From: Cyclina sinensis
Taxonomy: Eukaryota; Mollusca; Bivalvia; Venerida; Veneridae
DNA length: 64,000 nt
NCBI GenBank assembly: GCA_012932295.1
Contig: JAAONU010000013.1
Location: 45,522,627 to 45,586,626, forward strand
Direction of reading: 5' to 3'
This document shows positions 22,421 through 34,938 of the stretch, piece by piece (within the stretch, counting starts at the first letter, position 1; every line of letters starts with the position of its first letter). The position numbers and the translations under genes were made by a program. The notes under the pieces are model-generated. The model was not told the DNA's origin. It made no database searches and saw nothing but the letters and a program-made list of their open reading frames with translations.

Positions 22421-24240
22421 CTGTAAGCCAAACTAGTTCTTTATATTACTTGATCATTTATTGAAATCCTAACACATCCTGTATAATTTCTTGATGTTTT
22501 AACAAAACATATATTGTGAATATTAACTGCTGTTAAAATACAACAACCCTTTGTTTTCATACATATACATAATTTGTTTTGACTGTTTATTTCATGTATA
22601 TACCCGTTAAAAGTAAAACAGTTTTTGAAATCTTATTATTGATTTTAGAGTATAAGCACCTTTTGAACTTGGGTTACTTTATGGCTTGATATTGAGAGAC
22701 AAATAAAATGGCATCTAACCTTGAATTAAACTATATTGGACGAAGTGTCATGATATCATTAAATCTGTACTAAAAACGCCATAATAAAAAAATGTGCACG
22801 TTTTTTTGATGATGTAAGACTAGCTACTAGGTATCATAAAGTAAATCCTTCTGACATAGTTTTAAAAATTGTGCGTTTTCTGAAACTTCTCTATATTTCA
22901 CCAATGTAATCTGGTTTCTTTATTTTTCTACGGATTATCAAGACAATTATTTGACGGATTTAAATGACGATTTGTTTTGAAAAAATATTTTATTTTGATT
23001 GTTCTTAAGTTTTTATATGGTTTTTAGAGGCTAAACACTTTTCTTCTTTAATCTTATGTGATGAATAATAACGTCACAATTGCAACCTTTGAAAATGATA
23101 ATCGTAACAAACATTATGAGAAGGTTTAATAAAAATTGAATATAATTATAAGGTTTGTAGAGTTCGTACAAGGCTATCCTTCGATCTGATTCGGTGACCT
23201 TTTTATTGCAAGCAACCTCCGAGAAACTAAAAGCAAATATTATGAAATGTTTAAGTACTATTATCTCAGTAGTCATCTAATGTTAAAAAGAAACACAGTT
23301 TAACGAGTATTTGCCGATGAAAGTCTGGTTTCATAATGTCAATTTTTAAGCTAGATTGAAATAAATTTGAACTTCAAAATTGTTAATTCAAATATTATAT
23401 AATAACGACATATAACTCGAAGTAAGATTTCACATCAATCAATCACTTAATGAACGTTGCATTTAAGCCATATTTATGAAAATGACTTCTTGCAGTATTG
23501 ATTAGCAGTGTTTTATAGCCTGATGTATTTTTACTGGTCTTTTTTGGAAATAGATCATTCAGATTAACCTTGCGAGGCACCAGCGTGCACATATCGTACT
23601 GCAAACTTTTGTTTTGAACAGAGTCATCAGAAGTGATTGAAATCCACTTTCATCACAGGTATTGTTTAAATTTGATGTAAATGATATTCCTTTTCATAAA
23701 AAAGTGGTTAAACCTTTGCATGCAGGTCAATGTTAAATTTATGTCTTGGCTACTATCCCTCTAACTGATAAAGAGAAGGCTTTAGTAATTCTTGACATAC
23801 TTTGAACTTTGACTGTTTGAATTTGCCTTTTCGTGTCAGACAGGTTCATTTTTTTACAGTTATGTATTCGACTGATATTGTAAGCAACGAGGGCGTCAGT
23901 ATCTCATGTCAGAGGGTTTGGGACTTGATAACAAACGTTATTCGTAAACTGAAGTGCAGTTTGAAATTCCTATCAGTTCTTTTTTCTTTTTTTTTTTTGT
24001 TTATTATCTGTACAATATATATGCATGTACATATAATAAATGTGGCAATCATTGGTCTTAATTGCATCTGTGTCGTGCTGGAGGGTAAAAGAGGAAACAA
24101 CTAAGAGGGAAAATTTGTGAATAAAGAAACGAAGTGTGACTTTTCATAAAATAAGAACATTATAGCTAATTGGTGTTTAAATAGGAGAAGAAAATAACTT
24201 TAAAGTTTAAAGATTTCTCTACTTCTTCTCAACATATTAA
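22421..24240. other. AT-rich spacer, nothing recognised
   Basis: No protein-like frame, RNA gene or repeat family was identified. Frames around 23802-24104 come from low-complexity T-rich sequence. Confidence 0.5.
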
Positions 24241-24419
24241 CTAAATATGTGCTCACCATTTAATCAAAAACAAATCGTTTTTCTTCTTGTATGGTATATA
24301 TTTTCAATGGCATCAACTTATGGAAAGTTTTTACTTGAAAATCGAAAATATATGAAACAATTTAATGCTTTTGTTAAACTTTGTTTTTCAGATAAAGTTC
24401 TTTTCGAAATAATTATCTT

Positions 24420-25063
24420 GTTCGGAGATGTCGTGATATTCCGAATTTTTATAGAATTTGAAAAGGCTTTTGATACTGTTGTTTGAGACGCACTGTGGTC
24501 TATCATTTTATATGCCTGTGTTAGTTGTAAAATGGTAACAATGCTGCAGGCTATTTACCTAAATGTCAAATCTTGTTAAATTAAATTCAAACATGAATAT
24601 GTTAGTATTTGTTTATGTTACACTTGGTATGAAACAAGGGGTACCACTCTCACCTTTCCTTTTATTTTTTTCGTGAATGATATAGTTACGTGTTTAGATT
24701 TTAACAACTTAACTGTAAATGATTTGAATCAATTATCTATGTATATGTTCCTATTTGTCGATGACATTGTCTTATTTACAACAGATGGATGTAGTCTGCA
24801 AGCTAAGTTTGATATTGTGTACCGTTATTTCTCAAAATGGCGTCTAAAAATAAACGTCAAGAAGACCAAAGCTTGTATTTTGGAGAAAAGAAAACAAAAA
24901 AAAAATAATTTGAATATTAAATTAGTGGTGAAAAATTGGAGATAGTTGATAGGTTTTGTTATTTAGGTGTAAAGTTTTACTACACAAGTAACTTGAAGTA
25001 TATGATGCTACTTCTCTCAATGAACAAGCTCTCAGAGCATACAACAGTCTATTATCTATTTTT
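24420..25063 (+). pseudogene. LINE reverse transcriptase fragment (5' part)
   Basis: Frames in all three phases together show the RT order: FIEFEKAFDTVV...DALWSIILYACVSCKM, a GTTLTFPF segment at the usual QG-x-x-LSPFLF position, then MFLFVDDIVLFTTDG (an F-V-D-D form of the Y-x-D-D catalytic box) and FSKWRLKINVKKTKACI. Several stops and frameshifts are present. The coding sense stops at 25063, where a pearl-like element begins, and resumes at 28142. Confidence 0.8.
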
Positions 25064-25144
25064 ATGCCCCCGAAGGGAGGCATATAGTTTTTGAACCGTC
25101 TCTCCGTCTGTCCTTCTGTCCGTCTGTCTGTCCGCATTTTTTTC

Positions 25145-26165
25145 TTGTCCGGTCAAAAACTTTGTTATCATAAGGTGGATTTTAAAATAACTTGGCATAA
25201 ATGTGTGGCACAATTAGACGACGTGTCATGCGCAAGACCTGGGACTCTAGTTTAAGGTCAATGTCACACTTAGGCTTCAAAAGTCATTTTCAAAATTAAT
25301 GCAGTGATGGTCGTGTCCGGTCTGTATCTTTGTCATTCACAATTGGACTTTAAAAAACAAAGCAAAAATGTGTGTCACATTATGACGACGTGTCATGCGC
25401 AAGACCTGGGTCTGTAGCTCAAAGGTCAAGGTCACACTTAGTCTTCAAAGCTCATTTTTTAGATAATGCAGTAATGGTCATGTCCGGTCTGTTTCTTTGT
25501 CTTTCACGATTGGATTTAAAATAACTTGGCATAAATGTATGGCACAATAAGACGACGTGTTATGCGCAAGATCTGGACCTCTAGTCCAAAGGTCAAGGTC
25601 ACACTAAGGCTTCAAAGGTCATTTTTCAGATAATGCAGCGAAGGTCGTGTCCGGTCTGTATCTTTGTCATTCACAATTGGACTTTAAAACAACTTCGCAT
25701 AAATATGTGTCACATTATGACGACGTGTCATGCGCAACACCTGGGTCTGTAGCTCAAAGGTCAAGGTTACATTTTGGCTTCAAAGGTCATTTTTGAGATA
25801 ATGCAGAAATGATCATGTCCGGTCTGTTTCTTTGGCTTTCACATTTGGATTAAAAATAACTTGGCATAAATGTCTGGCACAATTAGACGACGTGTCAAGC
25901 TGAAGTTCTTGGTCTCTAGTCCAAAGGTCAAGGTCACACTTCGGCTTCAAAGGTCATTTTTCAGATAATGCAGTGATGGTCGTGTCCGGTCTGTATCTTC
26001 CTCATTCACGATTGGATTTTAAAATAACTTCGCATAAATGTGTGTCACATTATGACGACGTGTCATGCGCAACACCTGTGTCTGTAGTTCAAAGGTCAAA
26101 CACTTAGGCTTCAAATACCATTTTTTTTATGATAATGCAATGATGGTCGTGTTCGATCTGTTTCT
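25145..26165. repeat. Tandem core array, about 180-base units, five to six copies
   Basis: Each unit contains gtccggtctgtatcttt, cttggcataaatgt, gacgacgtgtcatgcgc and aaaggtcaaggtcac. One further unit is found after the nested insertion at 27596-27745. The paired motif aggtcaaggtca resembles nuclear-receptor half-sites. Confidence 0.85.
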
Positions 26166-26168
26166 TTT

Positions 26169-27595
26169 TAGCTCTCCTGGCACAAAGTGCCAGAGTGAGC
26201 TTTTGTCATACCCCAATGTACGGTGTGCGACGTGCGGTGTGCGTCGTGCATCGTGAGGCGTCAACAATTATATTCAAACAACATCTCCTATGAAACCACT
26301 GGGCCAAATTCAATGAAACTTGCATGGGATGTTCCTTGCATGAAGCTCTTCCAAAGTTGCTCAAAGAATTCAATTCCATGCAGAACTCTGGTTGCCATGG
26401 CAATCAAAAGAAAAATCTTTAAAAATCTTCTTTTCAAAAACCACAAGGCCTGGAGCTTAGATATTTGGTATGATGAATCATCTAATGGATCTTTACCAAG
26501 ATTGTTCAAATTATGACCCTGGACCCTGGGGTCAGAACTGGCGCCGCCCTGGGGGTCACTTGATTTTACATAGAGTTACATAGGGAAAACTTCAAAAATC
26601 TTCTTGTCAGAAACCACAACGCATGGTGCTTAGATATTTGATATGCAGCATTGTCTAGTAGACCTCAACCAAGATTGTTCAAATCATGGCCCCTGGGTTA
26701 AAACTGGCTCCGCCCCAGGGGTCACATGTTTTACATGGAGTTATATAAGAAAAATCTTTAAAATCTTCTTGTCAGAAACCACAAGGCCTGGAGCTTAGGT
26801 ATTTGGTGTTCAGCATTATCTTGTAGACTTCTACCAAGATTGTTCAAATCATGGCCCCTGGGTCAAAATTGGCTTCGCCCAAGGGGTCACATGTCTTATA
26901 TAGAGTTATATAGGAAAATCTTTAAAAATCTTCTTGTCAGAAACCGCAAGGCCTGGAGCTTAGATATTTGGTATGAGGCATCATCTAATGGACCTCTACA
27001 AAGATTGTTCAAATTATGACTCTGGGGTTAGAACTGACCCCGCCTGGTGCTTTAAGTTTTTCGCTATGGCAATAAAATTTGGACCATTTGTACAGTTTTT
27101 CAAGATGATTTCAAAAACATTATTCCTTGACCTATATTTTTGACCTACTGACCTACTTTTTTGGGGTTTTTTAGCTACAGCAATGAAATTTGGACCATGT
27201 GCACAGTCTTTCATTTTGATTTCAAAAAAGTCATCGCATGACCTTTATTTTTGACCTACTGACCTATTTTTGTTTTTGGAGCTATGGTAATGAAATTTGG
27301 ACCATGTGTATAGCTTTTTGTTCCGATTTCAAAAACGTCATAGCATGACCTATATTTTTGACCTCCTGACCTACTTTTTTGTTTTAAAACTACGGCAATG
27401 AAATTTGGACTGTGTGTACAGCTTTTCGTTCCGATTTCAAAAATGTCGTCTCATGACCTATATTTTGACCTACTGACCTACTTTTTGTTTTTGGAGCTCT
27501 GGCAATTTAATTGCATTGGTCCATTTCTGTGATATTATCATTTTTTTTTATCTTTGAACCCAGGTGAGCGCTTTAGGGCCATTGGCCCTCTTGTT
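26169..27595 (+). mobile_element. Second pearl/Helentron-like family, nested insertion
   Basis: It starts tagctctcctgg with a hairpin ctggcacaaagtgccag and ends ggtgagcgctttagggccat with the hairpin agggccattggccct followed by CTCTTGTT. The interior has two different tandem arrays: about 165-base units (26500-27030, with gattgttcaaatcatggccc) and about 117-base units (27050-27500, with aatgaaatttggacc). It splits one unit of the surrounding array cleanly. A relative lies at 50447-51526. Confidence 0.75.
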
Positions 27596-28141
27596 CATTT
27601 ATGGATAGATTTTAAAATAATTTGGCATAAATTTGTTACACATTATGACGACGTGTCTTGCACAACACCCAGGTCTGTACCTCAAATGTCAAGGTCACAT
27701 TTCGGCTTCAAAACCTCATTCTAATTATAATGCAGTATGCAGTAATGGTTTTCTCTAACAATATCGCACCTAATTTAAAAGTTTACTGATTAGATTTTTG
27801 ATAATTATATGTCAGAATGACAAATATTTTACTGTAATTATTTCATTTCATACATTAAATAAAATCCCATATCCTTGACAAAGACATCTGCATTTCAGAA
27901 AAGGTAAACCTTAATAGACATGGAGAATGCAGAATATATCGTACAAATATTATGTTAATAAAGACTTTGTGCCTACTAATATCTTATTTAAGTGCCAGTG
28001 CTTAAACCTAAAGTCCTTGCATTTGCATACGCCACTAGATGAGATGTACTGAGGTCAAGTTTACTCTTTCGACTTCAAATGCCTTCTATCTAAAAATTGG
28101 GTGTCGGGGGCATATGTCTGTTTACAACGACAGCTCTTGTT

Positions 28142-28960
28142 GAAAGAGTAAAACTTGACATCAAGATTAAAATGTCACTCTTTGACTACATGATTTTGCC
28201 TATTCTATTGTACTCTGCAGAAGTATGGGGAATATACGAGTTCAAAGAAGAAGATAAATTACTTACGGTTTCGAAAGAATATATTAAGTATTAAGAAACA
28301 GCCCTCAAATTTAGCAGTGTTTGGTGAGTTCGGAAGGTATCCATAGTCAGTCATTATGAAGGAACGTGCTTTAAATTACTTGTGTAAAATTATGAAAAAT
28401 CCTAACATGCCGATGTATAGAATTTTTGTTGGGCAGTGTAAAACTGGGAATGACAACTCATGGTCACGAGGTATTAGATATTATTAGGATTTGATGATGC
28501 GTGTACGAATTATAACAACGAAATAAATTTTAGAAATTTATTCGAACAAAGAACTTAATAAAAATGGCATGCTTCTATTGCAAATTTGCCAAAACTTGAC
28601 TTTTATAGAAAATTTAAAAGTCAGTTTGGTTTTGAAATCTATTTAACCCATATCTCTAATGATGTTGAAAGAAACATTTTACACAGTTAAGATTATCGTC
28701 TCATAGCTTAGAGGTAGAATCTGGCAGGTATAATGGTGTTAAAAGACAAAATAGATTTTGCAAAATATGTAAAACTAATGTAATTGAGTCTGAATATAAT
28801 TTTCTTTCATTTTATCCTTTATATAGATGTATACGTATGAAACAATTAGTTAAAACGGCATTGCCTAATATTCAGAAATACATAAACATTATGTCAGCCC
28901 AGAATAGAAAAATTTAAACTGCGACCAAATACTCTTGAAGAGCTAAATACTTCGTGATTT
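28142..28960 (+). pseudogene. LINE reverse transcriptase fragment (3' part)
   Basis: Coding sense resumes with RVKLDIKIKMSLFDYMILP and then ILLYSAEVWGI, typical of the thumb/connection region of bivalve LINEs. It is followed by FGEFGRYP and LNYLCKIMKNPNMPMYRIF in other phases, and by a C-terminal RFCKICKTNVIESEYNF knuckle. Stops and frameshifts are frequent. The knuckle matches the one in the minus-strand fragment at 52724-53080, so both derive from related elements. Confidence 0.8.
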
Positions 28961-29120
28961 ATTTATTGTAAGATTGTTTGTATTCTTGTGTTATAGTTAT
29001 TGTACATTGTCCATTGTATTTCACTTTGCTCTGTATCGTCTTTTGGTCATATTATTTGTAATGTATATTAATGGCCAAAGGCAATTGATAATGCTGATTT
29101 GCCAATAAACTGCAACTGAA
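28961..29120 (+). mobile_element. 3' UTR and tail of the LINE
   Basis: The sequence taatggccaaaggcaattga followed by gccaataaactgcaactgaac is a LINE-type 3' end placed directly after the C-terminal knuckle frame. Confidence 0.55.
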
Positions 29121-31039
29121 CAGTTATTTATCCAGAAAGTTATATTAATGTTTTTCTTTTCAAATTGTCTACAAAGGCATACAATTCATTTGATTTATGA
29201 ATAAAGTGACGTGGGAGATATTTCAGAACTTTTTACTTGTGAAATAGATTCCGAAAGAAGCTGCTTAATCCAAAGTTTATTTCGTAAAATGTTTTTGTGA
29301 ATTTCGGCATTTCATGAATCTCTCTAAACAACGCAATTGTTTTTGTTCATGATTAGTCTAGAATTGGAGCAAGGCAATCTGTTTTCTAGGTGTTTAAAAA
29401 AAATGACCCAGTATCTTTTGTATAAAAATATTTGCTTTAACTGTGAACATTTTTTCTCTTAAAGTAATATATTCTTATCTCTTTTGTTATGTATCATTTT
29501 AGATTCTTATTTCTTTAGATATTTTTTATTCCAATTTGCAAAGTATTTGGTTTTTTCGTAAATTCCTTTCATAAATTAATGTCTTGCCTTTGCTCTCGTT
29601 CTTTAATATTTATTTTTTCTATTAAGGACTGTTTATTATTATTATTTGAGAATATTGATCTTTTAGTACAAGAGTTTTCATCTTAAAAAGTTTTACATAT
29701 TTTGTTTCCTTTTTTCTTTTGGTGGTATATTAACTTGTAACGTTTCTTATTGTGTCTTTAACCAGTTATCATTTGAACTGTCTCCGCCAAGAAAAGACTA
29801 GTTTCCCCAGTCTCGTTCCAAATTATCGATCGAGATCGATTTCTTATCTATCATGTAACTCTTGAACAAAATGAATGTCAAGTTTATCAATTTTAGCAAA
29901 TATTTTTGTTGTTGTTCGCTGAAGTCTTTTGAATTAAAAGTACAGCATTTTTCTTATACATTTTTGTCTCTATAAGATAAGCTAATAGAATGATTCAGGA
30001 TATATAAAAATGCACGTTTTTTACATGGATCTATATTCAAAACAGTATGCTTTATTATGTGGACTAATGTAAGTATTACTGAAGTCAGACTGTGTTATAA
30101 TATCAAAGTATAGTGTGGAATCAGATACTAGTGGTACGAAAAAAGTTACAATATAATTTAAATTAAGACCAAAACTTCCTTAGTTTATCTTTCTTAAAGC
30201 TGTAAAACCCTGTGATGACAAATTCAAATAAATTGCAAATCTTTGCGTGATATTGTTTTCTTCGTGTTTATAAAATATTTGTAAAGTAATGTTTGTAAAA
30301 GTTATATTTTTAAAATACTTCATCAAATATGTATTTTGTTCATTGTATCTTTTCAATATTCGAGTTGCTGTCATAACTGTATCCACTTATTTTAATGAAC
30401 AGCGAATACTAACATTTTCATGTTTGGTAATCTTAGCAAAAGACAAAGTCGGCGAATCAACAAACAAATGTGCACACCCGTAATTTAAATACCTGCACAA
30501 AAAGCCAAACAGCTTCAAGAGTTCACACCGTCATTGCATGTTTGTTTAATATATTGGATAATTATACCAATCCTCACAGTGTTTGCAACTTCTTTTTCTT
30601 TTTTACTTACAAAAATAATGGCCGTCAAATTACATCGCTAACTTGGTTCCCAAGTTGTTGTGTGCCTTAATGACTACAGTACCAGCCGGTAACCGCATAG
30701 ATTAATTTAATTTTTGACTTTATACACGCGCACATGCGCTGAAAAAGATGTTGGATATCAAGTCTGAAGGTTACTTATTAGTGTCGTTCGTGGGAGGTTT
30801 TCAGATGTCGTTTGGAAAAAATATAATGCCGTTGCTCGTTGTTTAGAGGTGTCGCTAATAAAAGGTGAAAATGCACAGAATTCCAACGGGAAGAAATTGA
30901 ATTGTGGTTGTGAAGAGGATGTCTTTCAGAGGAGGAGACGTTTGGGGAGGTTGAACTGTACAACAAGCTAACTAGAAACACATTTTAGTTACAATAAAGT
31001 TAACTCTGATTTACAGATTGTTAAAGAAACACTGAAATC
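29121..31039. other. AT-rich spacer, nothing recognised
   Basis: No coding frame with protein character and no repeat family could be supported. Confidence 0.5.
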
Positions 31040-31745
31040 TTAAGTTTGTTCAAACTCAAAATATCCCATAAGCCTGTTTGTCATATCATTACCGGAGATC
31101 TTAGTGTTATCAAAGAGGATAGAATCTGTAATTCATTTTCTAGACGTCCCAAATATAAAATTCCATCGGAAATTGATTTTAATGCCGAGTCATTTAACTT
31201 ATTTTGCGTAAAAGAGAACATGCTTAGTTTTAAAGCTCTTTCTGATTGGGAAAGACAAATCTTCAAAATAATTGACACTCTCATTTACCACCTCCACCTC
31301 GTTTTAACGTAAGTCATTAGAGAAAAGAGAATTCAAGACTTTCATAACAGATTTGTATTGGCATCTGCTGATAAGGCTCCAAATAATGTATTTATAGTAT
31401 TTAGAATACGCTTGTTAATATTACAACTTCAGAGCTAAATATTACTAAATTAAATGCTTATATATTGAATTCTTCATCAAAGAGTGGTATTGTTCCTGCA
31501 CACACTCTACATACTGCAGAATTTAAAATCAGTGTTGAACCGAAAGAAGATAAAGTACCTACAAGGTATTGGTTGCCTAAAATTGCACAAAAACCATAAA
31601 ACGCAAGATTTACAACTAATTCAAGTTCTTGTACAACTACAAGATTTTATCTGTGCTCTTAACATCTGGTCTCTTAGCCATAGAAAACATATTATTAGGT
31701 ATTGCGAAAATATTTTTGTAACCTCTGGCAAAATTCTCGGGTGAC
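31040..31745 (+). pseudogene. Penelope-like retroelement, N-terminal RT fragment
   Basis: Frames show HIITGDLSVIKEDRI and RRPKYKIPSEIDFN, then SADKAPNNVFIVF after a frameshift, then EDKVPTRYWLPKLHKN and HIIRYCENIF. The order and wording match the start of Penelope-like reverse transcriptases (ADKAPNN, YWLPKLHK). It ends at SGKILG, which is close to where the second Penelope fragment at about 40690 begins on the same strand. This fragment is inactive, with at least two frameshifts. Confidence 0.75.
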
Positions 31746-31772
31746 GATTTTTTATTCATTTATTTTTTTAAG

Positions 31773-33385
31773 TAGGGATGCAAGAGGTTAACCGGTTTCC
31801 ATTACAAATACTTGCGTGGGGGAGGTATAACAGCTGTCGTATTAAAATTGATAATCAGTTTTAGGGAAGAAAACACAAGACAAATCCACACTGTATTAAA
31901 ATACAGTTGCTTATTGAAACAGGACGGCTACGTCCCTGTATTTTCTGAAAAGCTAATCTGACCTAATTATGTTTATTCCTGTGTAAACATTACCGCGGGA
32001 AGATTATTCATGCATACTTAGAGCACGTGGTAGCCGATATATGAATGGAACCATCATGCTGCATCAGTCAATGGAATATTTTAGGGGTAAATTCATAATA
32101 GGGGTAAGTAAACATTATTTGATTCCAGCGTAATTCCTGTTTAGTAGTTATTACAAGTAAATTAATTAACAGCACAAAAAGGTGATAAATATTGTATAAA
32201 TCTCGCGTACAACAGCAAGATAATAATAACATTTTAACACAAGAGTACTTTCAAAACAGACTCAGAATTATAAAACAGCTTTGCATTTTAACAGTCAATA
32301 GATTTAAGTTTCACTTTCTGCAACGGTAGATGTAGTTATACAGTAACTATGATACGTTTCCATGAGGGTCATGGATTGTTGACAATCGGCGGGAAGCCAT
32401 GATAAATGTTTTAACAGGTTGTGTAGTTATAACTAAGAATTTTTACTATCATCTTTTTACCAACAAATACTTTACAGTTAAGAGTGACCTACTACAGACG
32501 TGTCGTGGAAAAAAAGAAAAAAAAACAATTATAGAAACATTCCGTCTCCTGTTTGCCGCTGTGAGGTAAGAGTTTAATTAACACTATCGTTTGTTTTCTA
32601 CTCGTGAAAAACTTTACATGAGATTAAAGGAAGATCGCTATTCCCAACGCAATAGATTCCGTTTCACGTGATAATGGTGTAGAACAGTGTTTCAGGCCCG
32701 ATGATGATTTTGGTACACAAGAGGGCGACTCGGGTTGAAAATCGTGTTGGAAGAAAGTATGGCCTAAACCGTAATATTCAGTGGCAGGGTAAGTCTCTAC
32801 ATGACCCTTGCCAGCCTTGCCTCCCTCTACTGATGGACTTGCCAGCGAATTCACGGAAGATTGCATGCCGCTGGAATATTACTACACAAACAAAAGGCAC
32901 AAATTCGTTATCCCATTTGAATATTTATTCACACTTAAAAAAACACCTCACGGCTGCCACCAATGTAACGATCTCTTCTGGTATGTAGGAGAATAGCCAG
33001 AAGACTTCATACGGTTCTAGCCGTTTTAAAAACTCGCAAAACTCACACCCCTGGTTAACAAAAAGCATTAGTATATATAGCCATGCAGGGCTCAGTTACA
33101 TTAAATAAACACAGAATTAACATAACTCTTAACAATAGGCTCCGTTACATGGGATAAATGTAAAACAGTAAAATATATAACAAAAGCTCCGTTACATGAA
33201 AAAGTATTTCAAAAGAATAGTAAACATTATTCATCAACTTCCGGTTTCACTTTAAAAGTGTACATATTAAATACCGTGATTAGTCGGCATGAACTGATTA
33301 TTATTGTTAATCGGTTAACCGGTAAATTTACCAGTAACAACGTCATGTTAACCGGGAAATGAAAAAGTTATCGTTTGCATCCCGA
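31773..33385. mobile_element. hAT-like element with TAGGGATGCA ends
   Basis: The left end reads TAGGGATGCAAGAGGTTAAC and the right end, inverted, reads TCGGGATGCAAACG...CCCGGTTAAC, so GGGATGCAA and GGTTAAC are shared by both termini. TAGGGATGC-type ends are typical of some hAT transposons. No transposase frame is seen. The target duplication is unclear because both flanks are A/T-runs. Inside, three tccgttacat-type phrases (about 33077, 33139, 33188) may be LTR relics. Confidence 0.5.
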
Positions 33386-33419
33386 AAAAAGTGAAAACCT
33401 GTATGAGGAAAAACCACTG

Positions 33420-34020
33420 CGAAAAATACATCAATATACGGAAGTGTACGGTCCCGTATTTTTTAGATATACGGGCATATACGGGACGTATTCGCATAAT
33501 ATACGGACATAATATACTAATCCGTATTCGGAACATCGGGTATACGGGAACTCCGTATATTTGTCATACAAATACGGATTTCCGTATTCTTCCAATATAC
33601 ATGTATGTATATGTGTCCGTATATTTGTAATATACGCACAGTACGAATCCGTATTTCAGCCATATACGGGCTATAACAACATCTAGGTTACCAATATACG
33701 GACTTGTATTTTTATAGAATACGGGAAAGCTAAAAATCGTACATGATGCATATACGGACTATGTATACTAGAGATATACGACGAATATACGGAAATGTAT
33801 TTTCATAGAATACGGAAATGCTTAAAAACGTATATGACACAAATACGGGGCAAGAATACGGACTTTGTATACTGTAGATATACGTAGGAAATACGGAATT
33901 GTATTTTCAATGAATACGGGAAAGCTAAAAGCCGTACATGACACATATACGGACTTATTATATAACATGTACGGATCAAGAATACGGACATGATATATTA
34001 CAGGATACGGGAACCAAATA
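33420..34020. repeat. ATACGG/CCGTAT array
   Basis: Dozens of ATACGG and CCGTAT hexamers occur at about 15-30 base spacing in both orientations, as in the right part of the repeats at 1-1800 and 39286-40578. There is no fixed period and no coding content. Confidence 0.8.
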
Positions 34021-34800
34021 TAGACCGATAATTTACATGTACATGATGTGCGGGATCATTATATGTAGTTACTACTCATTTCTAGAACGGACTAGTTAAG
34101 ATCCTCATCGTATCTTCTTGAAGCATACGAAAAAAATATAAAGACCTGCAATGTCTGAGAGAACGGTAGGAAACATACCTTTTTTAAATAGATATACTGA
34201 CAGAAAGTTTACTTTGGCGTACACGAAATATGCCATAAGCATGATAAAAATTCACTCAGTAACTTGTAAAGGATGAGGATGTGCACAAACAAAAGTAATT
34301 CAAATTAGTTCTGAATTTAATGAATAGTATTTTATGAACAAGTTTATTAATAAATGTAATATGATCATAAAAGAGTAACAATCAATAATAAAACCAAGCA
34401 TATTGCAATGATAAGAACATAACTGAAATCAATCTTGAAGTTATGCAAACAATGGCTAGTGAACCTTGGCCACTTGGAAACATATATTCAAATTACAATA
34501 ACATATGTAATATCAAAGATTTGTCAGCTCATGCCATTGGTATTGTTTCATACGTTATCGTTAATCAATAGAAATCCAAGTATCACTGTATGTGTATGTA
34601 GTCACGGGTCATTGTTTAGCTGTACTACATATAAATGAGAAATATTTTTAAAAATCTTATAAAACTATGTGGAAGTGGCTTGCTTGCTACGATCACAGCT
34701 TATATATAAGACCCTGTTTCACTTGCACAGATAAACATACTTAATTTATAGGATTATTGTGAGTTATTTCACTGTTTCTAACAAGGACATACATTTACGA
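34021..34800. other. Spacer, nothing recognised
   Basis: AT-rich sequence between the ATACGG array and the 3' end of the small minus-strand gene. No supported feature. Confidence 0.5.
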
Positions 34801-34817
34801 CATGCATTTCATAAAGT

Positions 34818-34823
34818 TTTATT
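34818..34823 (-). terminator. Polyadenylation signal of the small minus-strand gene
   Basis: AATAAA on the minus strand lies 12 bases beyond the stop codon at 34836. Confidence 0.45.
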
Positions 34824-34835
34824 CTTTTTGTTCTT

Positions 34836-34938
34836 TTATTCTGCTTCATTGTCTTGTGGCTGTGACTTTTTCTGGGACTCGTGCAAGACTCGCATCTGCT
34901 CCTGCAGCTCTGCAATGGCATCATGAAGGTCCATTTGT
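34836..34938 (-). CDS. Terminal coding exon of a small coiled-coil protein gene
   Basis: On the minus strand a clear acceptor (tgtattttcag) precedes 103 coding bases. The last 32 codons begin MDLHDAIAELQEQMRVLH and end QDNEAE, then a stop and an AATAAA signal. The residues form an amphipathic helix with heptad-like Leu/Met spacing and an acidic tail, and codon use looks real in AT-rich DNA. I do not recognise the protein. If joined directly to the donor at 37460, the frame continues to an upstream ATG (ATG AG|A CAA ATG), giving only 35 residues. Undetected intermediate exons may exist. Confidence 0.5.

Larger units (their letters stand above)
25064..28141 (+). mobile_element. Pearl/Helentron-like element inserted in the LINE, with a nested second element
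   Basis: The 5' end is the hairpin atgcccccgaagggaggcat. It is followed by a GTCT/GTCC-rich tract (25100-25135), a tandem core of about 180-base units (25145-26165 and 27596-27745), and a final segment ending gggggcatatg, a small hairpin and CTCTTGTT. The LINE frame rejoins without a target duplication if this segment is removed (ATTTTT then GAAAGAGTA). It is interrupted by the element at 26169-27595. Confidence 0.75.

Noticed and set aside
23802..24104. 100-residue + strand open frame
   Set aside because: Low-complexity T-rich sequence with no splice signals or family resemblance.
25145..26165. Regularly spaced repeats resembling a CRISPR array
   Set aside because: Whole units of about 180 bases are repeated without unique spacers, in eukaryotic DNA; it is a transposon core array.
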